Part shown: positions 9,634 through 19,049 of the stretch, in pieces
How the letters are laid out: every line of letters starts with the position of its first letter
How positions within the stretch are numbered: the stretch's first letter is position 1
From: an uncultured Bacteroides sp.
GTDB lineage: Bacteria; Bacteroidota; Bacteroidia; Bacteroidales; Bacteroidaceae
NCBI GenBank assembly: GCA_948847595.1
Contig: CAQOGY010000013.1
Span: 12,602-76,601 of the forward strand
Direction: 5' to 3'
DNA length: 64,000 bases
Made by a program: the position numbers and the translations under genes
Notes under the pieces: generated by a model
What the model saw: the letters and a program-made list of their open reading frames with translations, nothing else
Told to the model about the DNA's origin: nothing
The model's database searches: none

Positions 9634-11022
9634 TTACCGAAGTGTTACATTCTTTGCAAACTTTCCGACTTTTATATTGGCGTCTTCCAGCGTTCCGATC
9701 TGTTTTCCGTTAATCATTATATTCTCAAAAGTGATCTTCTCTATACAACGGTTTTCACTATATCCTTCAATTACCGAAGGATTTTCTCCATATCCTGTAT
9801 AATATATATTTTTGACATTAATATTTTTAATGCCTCCTCCAGGCGACACGCTATATTTAGGGTTATACAATACCCTGAAATTAAAAAGCTGACCTTCTTC
9901 AATATTATCAATCCATATATTTTCGAAGTTTACATCCTGAACCACATTATCATCGGCTACATTAATAGAAAGACAGCCCTGATATAATCTGTCATCCTCA
10001 TCATGTTGCAGTATATTTATATTTGAGAAAGTAATATCCTCCAATATGTTTCCTTTGCCATGCCCGCCTATATTTACCGGATGTGCCACATCAGCCCATA
10101 AAGTAGCATCAGATACCTTTATATTTTTTACATTCCCGTAATATGTCCAGCGATGCGCATATAGAGCTATACAATCATCCGAATTCCGCATAAATACATC
10201 TTTAATCTCCACATTTCTACAGCTCATAAGATCGATACCATCGCTCCAGCCTTTACAACTGAACGCTTTCAGGTTACTAATTTTCAGTCCATCGACTTCT
10301 CCTCCCAATACAGTATAATGGTCGGGATTGATAACTGTTATGCCATTTATTTCTATATTCTTACTATGCGTAATCTCAAACCCACGTGCCGGATTATCAA
10401 TATATCCCCTACCTATAAATCTTACATTCTCAACATTATTACAGATAAACTTTCCATTTACAACTGCTCCGGGAGCCAAATAAACAGTAGTATTGGAAGA
10501 TATGGTGAATGCATTTCCCGGCAAATCTTTGGGGCGATGGAATCCGGGAGCAAAATATACCACATCAGGGTCATTTGGATTGGGTATTTCCGTTTCTGGT
10601 TCGTTAGCAAATATATGCAGGTTTCTTACTCTATCTTCATTAATCTCAAGCGAGAATTTTCCGGGTTTATCCAAAGAAAAATAAATCATATTTCCATGCA
10701 CAGTATGCTCAATACCTTTTGATAAAGGACGTATTTTCACTTTATGAATCATCTGATTATTGGGTCTTACCCGAAGCTCTACCCTGCCAGAAAAATCAAA
10801 TTGAACCATAGATGCCGGTTGTGGATTATCCATATCTACCATCACACAATATTCATATAGGTCCTGCCATTCTTCTCCAGGCAAACGTACTGAAACCGTA
10901 AAATCATCATTATGTTTGCTATAGATTAACTCTTTTGGGGTAGAGTAAATATTCAACGTTTGAGCTACTAATGAAAAAAGTCCAAACCATATCAAAAACT
11001 GTAAGCAGATAATTCTTCTCAT
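9634..11022 (-). CDS. GH28-like glycoside hydrolase (right-handed beta-helix)
   Basis: A 462-residue secreted protein (signal peptide about 1-21 ending at VAQ). A beta-sandwich-like N-terminal part (about 25-150) is followed by a pectin-lyase-fold helix. GH28 active-site elements are visible: WSDGID at 259-264, NSDDCIAL at 280-287, and GGHGKGN at 319-325. The classical C-terminal RIK motif is not evident, so substrate or mechanism may differ from polygalacturonase. It heads the minus-strand operon and is 80-116 bp upstream of SusC with no recognisable promoter between. A role in trimming a uronic-acid-containing oligosaccharide is inferred. Confidence 0.78.
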   Translation of the reverse strand: MRRIICLQFLIWFGLFSLVAQTLNIYSTPKELIYSKHNDDFTVSVRLPGEEWQDLYEYCVMVDMDNPQPASMVQFDFSGRVELRVRPNNQMIHKVKIRPLSKGIEHTVHGNMIYFSLDKPGKFSLEINEDRVRNLHIFANEPETEIPNPNDPDVVYFAPGFHRPKDLPGNAFTISSNTTVYLAPGAVVNGKFICNNVENVRFIGRGYIDNPARGFEITHSKNIEINGITVINPDHYTVLGGEVDGLKISNLKAFSCKGWSDGIDLMSCRNVEIKDVFMRNSDDCIALYAHRWTYYGNVKNIKVSDATLWADVAHPVNIGGHGKGNILEDITFSNINILQHDEDDRLYQGCLSINVADDNVVQDVNFENIWIDNIEEGQLFNFRVLYNPKYSVSPGGGIKNINVKNIYYTGYGENPSVIEGYSENRCIEKITFENIMINGKQIGTLEDANIKVGKFAKNVTLR

Positions 11023-11264
11023 CTAATTTTTATTTTAAGAAATTCGTGGAAGCAAAAATGGTAATTTTAGATGTAATTCCCGATTCGTATTGGAGCAAAA
11101 AGTAGCATATTTCATACCATGGCATTTTATTGTTCAAATTATACCATAAAATGTTTTTATCTGGCACTATATCTCTTTATATTATGAATCAAATAATCAT
11201 GAACAACTTTAACTGGCTCTTTAAAAGATTAAAATTCGCTATTACGGATAGTTGCATACACCCC

Positions 11265-12186
11265 GTAGACTCCTTGTCAATATCATACAAAGGACGTAAA
11301 GAATATATTTTCCCGTCATTTTCCAACTGAAACAAACCTTCCTACAAATTCAACACCTTTAATTTATTTAATATATCTTCCTCCATTCTTCCCTTGAGTA
11401 TAATTTCAGAATTGCTCTCAAAAGCTAGCAGCAACGGACCATAAAAAATGGCAAACATATTTATATTATCAATCATTGGTTTGAGATGGAAATTACAATT
11501 GAAAACAACTTTTACGACATCCTTATCATGCCATAATCTATTAATCGTGAAATAAGATTGTGGAATAAAAGATTTAATCGACACCTTTTCTTCATTAACA
11601 TAAACATCTGTACCTTCTGCCCAAGATGGTATAAAAAGATTCAAAGAAAATCTACATTCCATTGGAAATGAGACTATAAATTGAGTATTCAGCTTGGCAA
11701 AAGCCTCAATTCCGGTCCCGCTGCAACAAGCAATATCCCAAAAGTTAATGGCCGCATCCTTATACTTTTTTCTATTGTTGTTGAATAACCTTCAGCAAAA
11801 CCATTGACAGGCACCCAAACATGCCCAAACTCTCTTTCCAATGTATCGAAAGCATCCGCAGGAAATGCACTTAAATAACCATTACCATGCTTTTGTTGGC
11901 ATTTATACAATATTTGGGGATATTCCCAACCTTCCAGTGGCTTAGCATCTGAAAGTAATTGAGCAGTTATTTTAAAATTATGCAGTAACCTGTCCGGTTC
12001 TAAAGAACTTACGAACTCCGAATTCAGTTCTTCCTTACTTTTAATCCATGAAGGTTTTAATACAACTTCCTCATTGGCAAAATCAAATACCATATCCGTA
12101 CCGGAATAATGATTTATGTTTTGGCTATATAAGTCAAAAACATGTAGAGATACTATGAAAACAAAAATATTTTCCACATACTGCAA
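11265..12186 (-). pseudogene. Decayed GH127/GH146-type beta-L-arabinofuranosidase
   Basis: Pieces of one gene lie in different frames. From 12186 the first piece has a family-typical N-terminus (LKPSWIKSKEELN, EPDRLLHNF, KPLEGWEYP, GNGYLSAFP). It then jumps to the far end of the catalytic domain. After a frameshift near a poly-A run (about 11760), the shifted frame holds the diagnostic CCSGTGIEAFAKL motif (Cys-Cys codons at 11723-11728) and the C-terminal beta-sandwich (LFIPSWAEGTDVYVNEE, FAIFYGPLLLAFES). An in-frame TAG at 11342-11344 follows, after which the frame continues with a PLYDID-like tail to about 11265. Full-length relatives exceed 600 residues, so several hundred residues are deleted. 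A TATCTTTG -7-like box lies upstream on the minus strand (about 12230). Confidence 0.75.
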
Positions 12187-12492
12187 CTACTAATTTACAT
12201 TGATATTGAAAAGTCTAAATAACTTTGACACAAAGATAGAAACATAGCTCTTTACCGTATAGGTTGTTTTAAATCAAATGCTGATACGTTCCCCAACTAA
12301 GTTTACCTATAAGAGATTATTTACTACATTTTATAGGTTAATTTGAACCGTAATTCTTTTTTTAAGCAATGCAACGTAAAAGGATAATTCCTGTGTCTTT
12401 TTAACTCAATCACTCTCAAATATATTTTCGTTCTTTGCAAAGTCATGATTTAAAATAGAATAATCGCATATAAAATCTAAAACAAAATAGTT
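12187..12492. other. Divergent intergenic region with repeated TATAGGTT motif
   Basis: No gene is visible between the decayed arabinofuranosidase and the GH29 gene. It holds two direct copies of TATAGGTT (12258-12265 and 12332-12339) and one near-perfect inverted copy (12303-12310). The last two form an 8-bp inverted repeat, ACCTATAA/TTATAGGT, with an 18-nt spacer. A regulator site is possible but unproven. No complete -33/-7 promoter for GH29 could be recognised. Confidence 0.35.
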
Positions 12493-14082
12493 ATGAGAAC
12501 GATAAACTGTGCATTTCTTTTTATGTTTGTATTTTCAATGCTAAACGCCCAAAATCCTAAGGTAGAACCAATAGAAACGGGTATTTATCAGGCCTCGTGG
12601 GAATCTTTGAAACAGTACGGAGAAGCCCCAGAATGGTTTCAGAATGCAAAGTTCGGTATTTGGGCTCATTGGGGACCTCAATGTGAACCTGAAGATGGTG
12701 ACTGGTATGCACGCTACATGTATTATCCCGGACAAAGACAATATAAAACACATATCTCGAAGTATGGTAATCCTCGTGATTTCGGCTTCAAAGATGTGAT
12801 TAATATCTGGAAAGCCGATAAATGGGATCCGGAAAGATTGGTTGCTCTTTACAAAAAGGTCGGAGCGCAGTACTTCGTGGCATTGGCCAATCATCATGAC
12901 AATATGGATTTATGGGATAGTAAATATCAGCCATGGAATTCAGTGAATATGGGACCGAAAAAAGATTTATTGGCCGGATGGGCTAAAGCTGCTAAAAACA
13001 ATGGTCTGCCCTTTGGTATCAGTATCCATGCTTCGCATGCATGGACCTGGTATGAAGGATCTCAGGACTTTGACGGGAACCTGACTTGTAAAGATGGTGT
13101 CGGAAAATGGTGGGAAGGCTATGATCCACAAGATTTATATGCTCAAAATCATCCTCGAAGTGTAGGAAGTAATAATATCAGCAATATTCATAAACAGTGG
13201 AATTGGGGAAACGGGGCATCTCAGCCTTCGGAAGAATATTGCAATAATATTTATAACCGAACCATAGATGCTATTAACAAATATAATCCGGATTTGATCT
13301 ATTTTGATGATACGGTACTCCCTTTTTATCCGATAAATAATGTAGGACCTCGTATTGCAGCACATGCATACAATAAGAGTTTGAAAGAAAATGGCAGTCA
13401 GAAAACTGTGATCTTGGGTAAAGTTCTGAATGAAGCTCAGAAAGAGTGTATGGTTTGGGATATTGAGCGTGGTATTCCCGACAGAATACAGGAAAAGCCT
13501 TGGCAAACATGTACATGTATTGGAACTTGGCATTACGAAAGATCATTTTATGACAATAATCGGTATAAATCAGCAAAGACCGTGATTCACATGCTTATTG
13601 ATATCATAAGTAAGAATGGGAATCTACTGTTAAGCGTGCCTATGAGAGGTGACGGGACAATAGACGATAAGGAAGAGGCTATCCTTAAGACAATTTCAGA
13701 CTGGATGGACATAAACAAAGAAAGTATTTACGACACGCGACCCTGGAAAGTATTTGGAGAAGGTCCTACAGCAGACCAAATAAACCCGATGAAAGGACCG
13801 GGATTTAACGAAAACATTAAGTATTCAAACAAAGACATCCGGTATGTAATAAAAGGAAATACTCTGTATGCAACAGTGTTGGGATGCCCTGATAATGAAA
13901 ATATAACATTTAAGAGTTTAGCAAATTCGACAACCAATTATACCGGGAAAGTAAAAACAGTTGAATTACTAGGATATGGAAAATTAGACATCATTAGCTG
14001 TAATAATGAAGGATTAACGATAAAACTTCCGGCTAAAAAAACGAATAATATTGCTCTTGTTTTCAAAATATCTTTTAATTAA
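12493..14082 (+). CDS. GH29 alpha-L-fucosidase
   Basis: A 529-residue secreted protein (signal peptide about 1-20, MLNAQ cleavage region). The GH29 TIM barrel is recognisable by KFGIWAHWGP near residue 53, the HHDNMDLWDSKYQPWNS block, GISIHASHAW, and the nucleophile strand DLIYFDD, with Asp272 the probable nucleophile. The LLSVPMRGDG block and a small C-terminal beta domain complete the usual architecture. It would release alpha-linked L-fucose (or a related 6-deoxy or galacto sugar in divergent members), probably in the periplasm. It is monocistronic or grouped with the following beta-helix gene (225-bp gap). It probably belongs to the same degradation programme as the left PUL, although on the opposite strand. 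Confidence 0.88.
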   Translation: MRTINCAFLFMFVFSMLNAQNPKVEPIETGIYQASWESLKQYGEAPEWFQNAKFGIWAHWGPQCEPEDGDWYARYMYYPGQRQYKTHISKYGNPRDFGFKDVINIWKADKWDPERLVALYKKVGAQYFVALANHHDNMDLWDSKYQPWNSVNMGPKKDLLAGWAKAAKNNGLPFGISIHASHAWTWYEGSQDFDGNLTCKDGVGKWWEGYDPQDLYAQNHPRSVGSNNISNIHKQWNWGNGASQPSEEYCNNIYNRTIDAINKYNPDLIYFDDTVLPFYPINNVGPRIAAHAYNKSLKENGSQKTVILGKVLNEAQKECMVWDIERGIPDRIQEKPWQTCTCIGTWHYERSFYDNNRYKSAKTVIHMLIDIISKNGNLLLSVPMRGDGTIDDKEEAILKTISDWMDINKESIYDTRPWKVFGEGPTADQINPMKGPGFNENIKYSNKDIRYVIKGNTLYATVLGCPDNENITFKSLANSTTNYTGKVKTVELLGYGKLDIISCNNEGLTIKLPAKKTNNIALVFKISFN

Positions 14083-14270
14083 GTGAAGAGTGACAGATAG
14101 ACAACTCTGTAGTTTGCTAAAAATGATTAAACAAGAAGGTTTTTAGACAAAAGATTTGTATTGTTGCCGGAAAATTGTTGTAACAGGAAGGCACATTGGA
14201 ATATTGAATCTACTATAAAAATCATATTAGTTTTTTATGAAAGAAGATTCTTACCATAAATCATCTTTTA

Positions 14271-14278
14271 TATATTTG
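14271..14278 (+). promoter_or_regulatory. Bacteroides -7 promoter element upstream of beta-helix gene
   Basis: TATATTTG matches the Bacteroides -7 consensus TAnnTTTG, 29 bp before the ATG at 14308. No TTTG -33 box is found 19-21 bp upstream, so the promoter may need an activator. Confidence 0.4.
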
Positions 14279-14307
14279 AAATAAATAATTGTTATATAAA
14301 TAATTTT

Positions 14308-16245
14308 ATGAATAGAAAAACCTTATTCTGCAACATTCTAACAATAATGCTGTATTTATTGACAGCGGTATCTCTCCATGCACAAAACTGCATCGTCCAC
14401 GCATACACACCATTCACCATCCCAACCACGGGACCGGGCGGAGTGGCCTACCCTTCACATGTAAGAAATGATGCCATATCCACACGATTTGACGTGAAAG
14501 TCGCAAATGTTAATGTGCCTGCTATCCGTTACGACAACAATGTCAACGGAAATCAAGGGCATAATATGGATGTTGCCCGTTTTGCCTCAAATAGCTTGAC
14601 GCCTAAAATTGAAATTAATATCATGGGAGACACTGAAATCAACAGCGTTACCATCCACCCAGTGCGTTTTTATCCGCAAAAGGCACTCACAATCAGTGCC
14701 GACAGAAGAACACTCACATTCGAAATGGTACAAAATCTACCATATGCCATAGTCATCATCAATGGCGATGATCCACAAGATGCCTCAACGAGCAATCCGC
14801 AACTTACGCTTATAAACGACCCTTTGGAAGATGTAGCACAGAAGCCCTCTCTTTCCGCATCTAATGTACTTAACTTCAAAACGTTCTCAGAAAACTATCT
14901 GCGTGAACATCCAATTACCGACTCAATCGGACAGACTTGCCGTCCTGCCGGCAGTGTTACAGACGCCAGTCTAAATGACGGAAAGTTATTAACCTGGAAC
15001 CACGAAGCCGGCCAATTCGTCCCGTATACAAGTAAAATTGTCGCGTTCCCCAATTTGAGAACAAGAGACAGAAACGACCTTTCCGATGCATTACAAGCGG
15101 CTTTGGAGAAGATTAGAAACACACCCGAACTCAATACATTGTATATCCCTGCCGGTGTCTACCTTTGGTCGGGTCTTAAGATACATAACTGGAACGGAGA
15201 CATAAACAATGGCGGAAAACCTCTTTTCGTCTATACCGATGAAAACGCACTCATGATAAACCGTCAAAAAGAGTGTAGAGAAGCTATCGAACCTGCAATT
15301 TACATTGCGTATTCCAGCTTTATAACAATTTCCGGTCGTGGCATACATGATGGACAGGGCTGTCTCTCTTTCTCAACCGACAGGAAAGATGCAAAAAATA
15401 CTCCGCACCAAGGTGGTGTTGTATTAAAAAAATCTAAGAACCTCACATTCAACGACACATACATGCGCGACGCGCAACAGTGGAATTGGGAAACACATGA
15501 TGTTGTGGACATCAACCTAAATAACATCAAAGGGCTTTCTCCATACAACCATGGTTGGATTGACGGGCTCAATCTTTCAAGCGGTAAGAACATAACAGTC
15601 AACGGTTCCATAACCTTAGGAAATGATGATGTGTTCGCCACAGGTCATTATAATCCTTCGGACGAATTTCCGAGACGTACCTACACTGAGAACAAATCCA
15701 TAAACCTGACAAACACAGATGCGAATCCGGCCGAGATACGCAATACATTCGCAGCAGCGGGCGTCTACAACAAGGATCGTCTTAACTGGAGCAACTCCGA
15801 CACTGAAAACATCCGTGTTAGCAATGCCATCGGATGGACACGCCTGGCTCACTGTATCCGTGCAGGAATTAATACTAAGATAAACAATCCTGAAACCGAT
15901 ATGTGCGGCAGGCTACTAAAGGGGTTTTACTTTGATAATTTTCATGCCATAGTAGGCAGGAATGGCAACGGTGACATTCGATTCCTAAACTACAACAGTT
16001 CTACTTCTTGGCCTATGTATGAAAAGATCGAAATTAAAAACAGTTCGTTTTGGAAACCCGGGAATAAATGGGCGCTTATCCAAACTACAGCAGACAGCAA
16101 AGAAATGATACAGAATTTCGTGATGCGAAATCTCTATTTTGTAAAGCCAATAGCAAATCCCACTGCCACATTTTCCGGAATCATGGACTTGACGTTGAAG
16201 AAACTTTATATAGGCGGACAAAGAATACGACCTAGCTACCCATAG
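14308..16245 (+). CDS. Secreted pectin-lyase-fold enzyme, GH28/GH49-like
   Basis: A 645-residue protein with a signal peptide (about 1-26, LHAQ). Residues about 30-150 look like an N-terminal beta-sandwich. A long parallel beta-helix follows, beginning at LNTLYIPAGVYLWSGLKI and including ISGRGIHDGQGC, HGWIDGLNLSSGKNITV and TLGNDDVFATGHY. The paired acidic segments IDGLN and GNDDVF occupy the positions of the catalytic Asp residues of GH28/GH49 helices. Two-domain architecture plus beta-helix recalls GH49 dextranase-type or GH28-related enzymes, but I cannot assign a family. It would act on glycans delivered by the neighbouring PUL. C-terminal residues are less conserved in appearance. Confidence 0.6.
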   Translation: MNRKTLFCNILTIMLYLLTAVSLHAQNCIVHAYTPFTIPTTGPGGVAYPSHVRNDAISTRFDVKVANVNVPAIRYDNNVNGNQGHNMDVARFASNSLTPKIEINIMGDTEINSVTIHPVRFYPQKALTISADRRTLTFEMVQNLPYAIVIINGDDPQDASTSNPQLTLINDPLEDVAQKPSLSASNVLNFKTFSENYLREHPITDSIGQTCRPAGSVTDASLNDGKLLTWNHEAGQFVPYTSKIVAFPNLRTRDRNDLSDALQAALEKIRNTPELNTLYIPAGVYLWSGLKIHNWNGDINNGGKPLFVYTDENALMINRQKECREAIEPAIYIAYSSFITISGRGIHDGQGCLSFSTDRKDAKNTPHQGGVVLKKSKNLTFNDTYMRDAQQWNWETHDVVDINLNNIKGLSPYNHGWIDGLNLSSGKNITVNGSITLGNDDVFATGHYNPSDEFPRRTYTENKSINLTNTDANPAEIRNTFAAAGVYNKDRLNWSNSDTENIRVSNAIGWTRLAHCIRAGINTKINNPETDMCGRLLKGFYFDNFHAIVGRNGNGDIRFLNYNSSTSWPMYEKIEIKNSSFWKPGNKWALIQTTADSKEMIQNFVMRNLYFVKPIANPTATFSGIMDLTLKKLYIGGQRIRPSYP

Positions 16246-16303
16246 GTTTACCCGACATTCTTGAAACTATACTTCCATAAGAGTCAGAAATACTTCTCCG
16301 ACC

Positions 16304-16392
16304 GGAAAACATAAAGAAACTGAAACTGTCAATATCGGGATGTTTGACGACAGCGGTAAGCCCACCAATTCATTTAATGCCTTTAAAAGATA
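16304..16392 (+). pseudogene. Possible C-terminal remnant of a GH53-like endo-galactanase
   Basis: A short open stretch ends at TAA 16391-16393 and encodes a tail containing GMFDDSGKPTNSFNAFKR. This resembles the terminal xxLFDxxGKxLPSxNAF pattern of GH53 endo-beta-1,4-galactanases. Only this tail survives. It lies directly before a GH2 beta-galactosidase, the position GH53 holds in the B. thetaiotaomicron galactan locus as I recall it. The stretch is short, so this could be coincidence. Confidence 0.25.
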
Positions 16393-16458
16393 ATATTATT
16401 GGATCATTTTTTATATCTTTACCCCGAATCCAAAATTATTTATACCTGAAAAGTGAAA

Positions 16459-18906
16459 ATGAACATGAAACACCAAAAACAGTTGATAACTGTACTTTTG
16501 ATGGGAGCCGCTTGCAGCCTGCAAGCGCAGCGCAGCGAGACGCTGCTCGAGAAGAACTGGAAGTTCAGTAAAGGAGATTTTAAAGAGGCCAGCCAGCCGG
16601 AGTTCAATGACACAAAATGGGAATCGGTCGTTATTCCGCACGATTGGGCTATTTTCGGCCCTTTCGACATGAACAACGATCTCCAGAATGTTGCTGTTAC
16701 GCAGAACTTCGAGAAAAAGGCATCTTTAAAGACAGGACGAACCGGGGGACTGCCTTATGTAGGTTCCGGTTGGTATCGTACCAGTTTTGACACTCCTGCC
16801 GACAAAGAAGTGACATTACTCTTTGATGGCGCTATGAGTGAAGCGCGTGTCTATGTGAATGGGAAAGAAGCTTGTTTCTGGCCTTTCGGCTACAATTCTT
16901 TCCATTGCAATGTAACCCCTTTCCTTAATAAAGACGGCAAGAGCAATACATTAGCCGTTCGTTTGGAAAACCGTCCGCAGTCTTCGCGCTGGTATCCGGG
17001 AGCGGGCTTATACCGCAATGTACACTTGATTGTGACGGAGAAAGTACATGTACCTGTATGGGGAACACAGATTACAACTCCTCATGTGAGCAAGGACTTT
17101 GCGGCTGTACGTCTTCAGACGAAAATTGAGAATGCCGGTGAGAAAACACAAATCCGTGTAGAGACAGATATTCTTTCTCCGGAAGGGAAAGTCGTTACCC
17201 GTAAAGAAAATACAAGCCGAATCAATCACGGGCAACCATTTGAACAGAATTTCATCGTAGACGCACCCGAACTTTGGTCACCGGAAAGTCCGTCGCTCTA
17301 CAAAGCTGTTTCAAAGATTTATGCGGACGACAAGTTGGTAGATACATATACTACCCGGTTCGGTATCCGTAGTATTGAATACATCGCCGATAAAGGTTTC
17401 TACCTGAATGGTGAACACCGTAAATTCCAGGGGGTATGCAATCATCACGATTTAGGCCCGTTGGGCGCTGCTATCAACGTAGCTGCTCTTCGCCACCAAC
17501 TTACTCTTTTGAAAGACATGGGGTGTGACGCTATCCGTACATCGCATAATATGCCGACTCCGGAACTCGTTGAACTATGTGACGAAATGGGATTTATGAT
17601 GATGATTGAACCGTTCGATGAATGGGATATTGCCAAATGCACAAACGGTTATCACCGTTATTTCGATGAATGGGCGGAACGCGATATGGTGAATATGCTT
17701 CACAATTATCGCAATAATCCTTGTGTAGTAATGTGGAGCATCGGTAATGAGGTACCTACCCAATGTAGTCCTGTCGGCTATAAGGTAGCTAAATTCCTGC
17801 AGGATATTTGCCACCGTGAAGATCCTACCCGTCCCGTAACTTGCGGAATGGATCAGGTGACTTGTGTACTTGCCAATGGCTTTGCGGCTATGATTGACAT
17901 ACCGGGGCTTAACTATCGCACCCAGCGTTATAAAGAGTCTTACGACCAACTTCCGCAGAACCTGATTCTGGGTAGCGAAACAGCTTCTACCGTCAGCTCG
18001 CGCGGAGTCTATAAATTCCCGGTTGAGGACAAGAAAGGTGCCAAATATGAAGACCATCAATGTTCTTCGTATGACGTGGAAGTATGTCCGTGGTCGAATA
18101 TTCCCGATGAAGATTTTGCTTTGGCGGATGATAATCACTGGACTATGGGACAATTCGTATGGACAGGATTCGATTATCTGGGCGAACCCTCACCTTATGA
18201 TGTCGATTCATGGCCGAATCATAGTTCCATGTTTGGTATTATAGACCTTGCCAGCCTGCCCAAAGACCGTTATTATCTCTATCGTAGCGTATGGAACAAA
18301 AATGCAGAGACGCTGCATATTCTTCCTCATTGGACTTGGCCGGGACGTGAAGGTGAAGTAACTCCGGTATTCGTATATACAAACTACCCGACAGCCGAAC
18401 TGTTTATCAACGGAAAAAGCTACGGCAAACAAAGCAAAAACAACAGTTCCTTGAAGAGCCGTTACCGCTTGATGTGGATGGATGCCGTATATGAACCGGG
18501 CGAAGTTAAAGTAGTAGCTTATAACAAAGACGGAAAAGCAGTAGCGGAAAAAGTGGTTCGCACTGCCGGAAAGCCTCATCACATCGAACTGGTAAGTAAC
18601 CGGAACGAGCTGACAGCAGACGGAAAAGATCTGGCTTATATCACTGTAAAAGTAGTAGATAAAGACGGAAACCTCTGCCCTGCCGATAACCGTCAGATTA
18701 ACTTCTCCGTCAAAGGAGCCGGTAAATATCGTGCTGCCGCCAACGGTGACCCTACCAACCTTGAACAGTTCCATCTTCCGAAAATGCATGCTTTCAACGG
18801 AATGTTGACAGCCATTGTACAATCGGGTGAAACAACAGGTGAAATTGTACTTACTGCAAAGGCAAACGGTGTAAAAGCAGGAAATATTCGTATCCAAACG
18901 AAATAA
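16459..18906 (+). CDS. GH2 beta-galactosidase-type glycoside hydrolase
   Basis: A GH2 enzyme of about 815 residues with a signal peptide (LQAQ cleavage region). The frame opens at a GTG (16453), but ATG 16459 or 16465 is the more likely start. Domain order is a sugar-binding jelly roll (GSGWYRTSF, SSRWYPGAGLYRNVHL), an Ig-like domain, and a TIM barrel with the acid/base in WSIGNE (Glu431) and the nucleophile in LGSETAS (Glu507). Bacteroides-type C-terminal Ig domains with a VVAYNKDGKAVAE-like segment follow. It fits a periplasmic exo-beta-galactosidase. It is probably orthologous to BT4667 of the galactan PUL (recollection), and the GH53-like fragment just upstream agrees with that. It ends at a strong bidirectional terminator. 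Confidence 0.85.
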   Translation: MNMKHQKQLITVLLMGAACSLQAQRSETLLEKNWKFSKGDFKEASQPEFNDTKWESVVIPHDWAIFGPFDMNNDLQNVAVTQNFEKKASLKTGRTGGLPYVGSGWYRTSFDTPADKEVTLLFDGAMSEARVYVNGKEACFWPFGYNSFHCNVTPFLNKDGKSNTLAVRLENRPQSSRWYPGAGLYRNVHLIVTEKVHVPVWGTQITTPHVSKDFAAVRLQTKIENAGEKTQIRVETDILSPEGKVVTRKENTSRINHGQPFEQNFIVDAPELWSPESPSLYKAVSKIYADDKLVDTYTTRFGIRSIEYIADKGFYLNGEHRKFQGVCNHHDLGPLGAAINVAALRHQLTLLKDMGCDAIRTSHNMPTPELVELCDEMGFMMMIEPFDEWDIAKCTNGYHRYFDEWAERDMVNMLHNYRNNPCVVMWSIGNEVPTQCSPVGYKVAKFLQDICHREDPTRPVTCGMDQVTCVLANGFAAMIDIPGLNYRTQRYKESYDQLPQNLILGSETASTVSSRGVYKFPVEDKKGAKYEDHQCSSYDVEVCPWSNIPDEDFALADDNHWTMGQFVWTGFDYLGEPSPYDVDSWPNHSSMFGIIDLASLPKDRYYLYRSVWNKNAETLHILPHWTWPGREGEVTPVFVYTNYPTAELFINGKSYGKQSKNNSSLKSRYRLMWMDAVYEPGEVKVVAYNKDGKAVAEKVVRTAGKPHHIELVSNRNELTADGKDLAYITVKVVDKDGNLCPADNRQINFSVKGAGKYRAAANGDPTNLEQFHLPKMHAFNGMLTAIVQSGETTGEIVLTAKANGVKAGNIRIQTK

Positions 18907-18934
18907 TCAACGCTGCTTCTTAAACGTCATAAGA

Positions 18935-18989
18935 AAGCCGGATAATCAATCGGACTCTGGAAAGACTTCCGATGATTATCCGGCTTTTT
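18935..18989. terminator. Bidirectional terminator between GH2 and trkA
   Basis: A long perfect or near-perfect hairpin (left arm 18935-18954, right arm 18968-18984) is followed by TTTTT on the plus strand. AAGAAA before the left arm gives a U-rich tract on the minus strand. It lies between converging genes and likely serves both. Confidence 0.85.
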
Positions 18990-19049
18990 CATTTATCGTT
19001 TGGAGTCTAAGAATATATGACTTTGATGTTTATTTAATATGAATAAGTA

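Noticed and set aside
11130..11330. A 66-residue plus-strand open frame
   Set aside because: The opposite strand carries the tail of the decayed arabinofuranosidase in frame, which explains the openness.
16344..16571. A 75-residue plus-strand open frame overlapping the GH2 start
   Set aside because: It overlaps the GH2 signal peptide in another frame and has no family resemblance.
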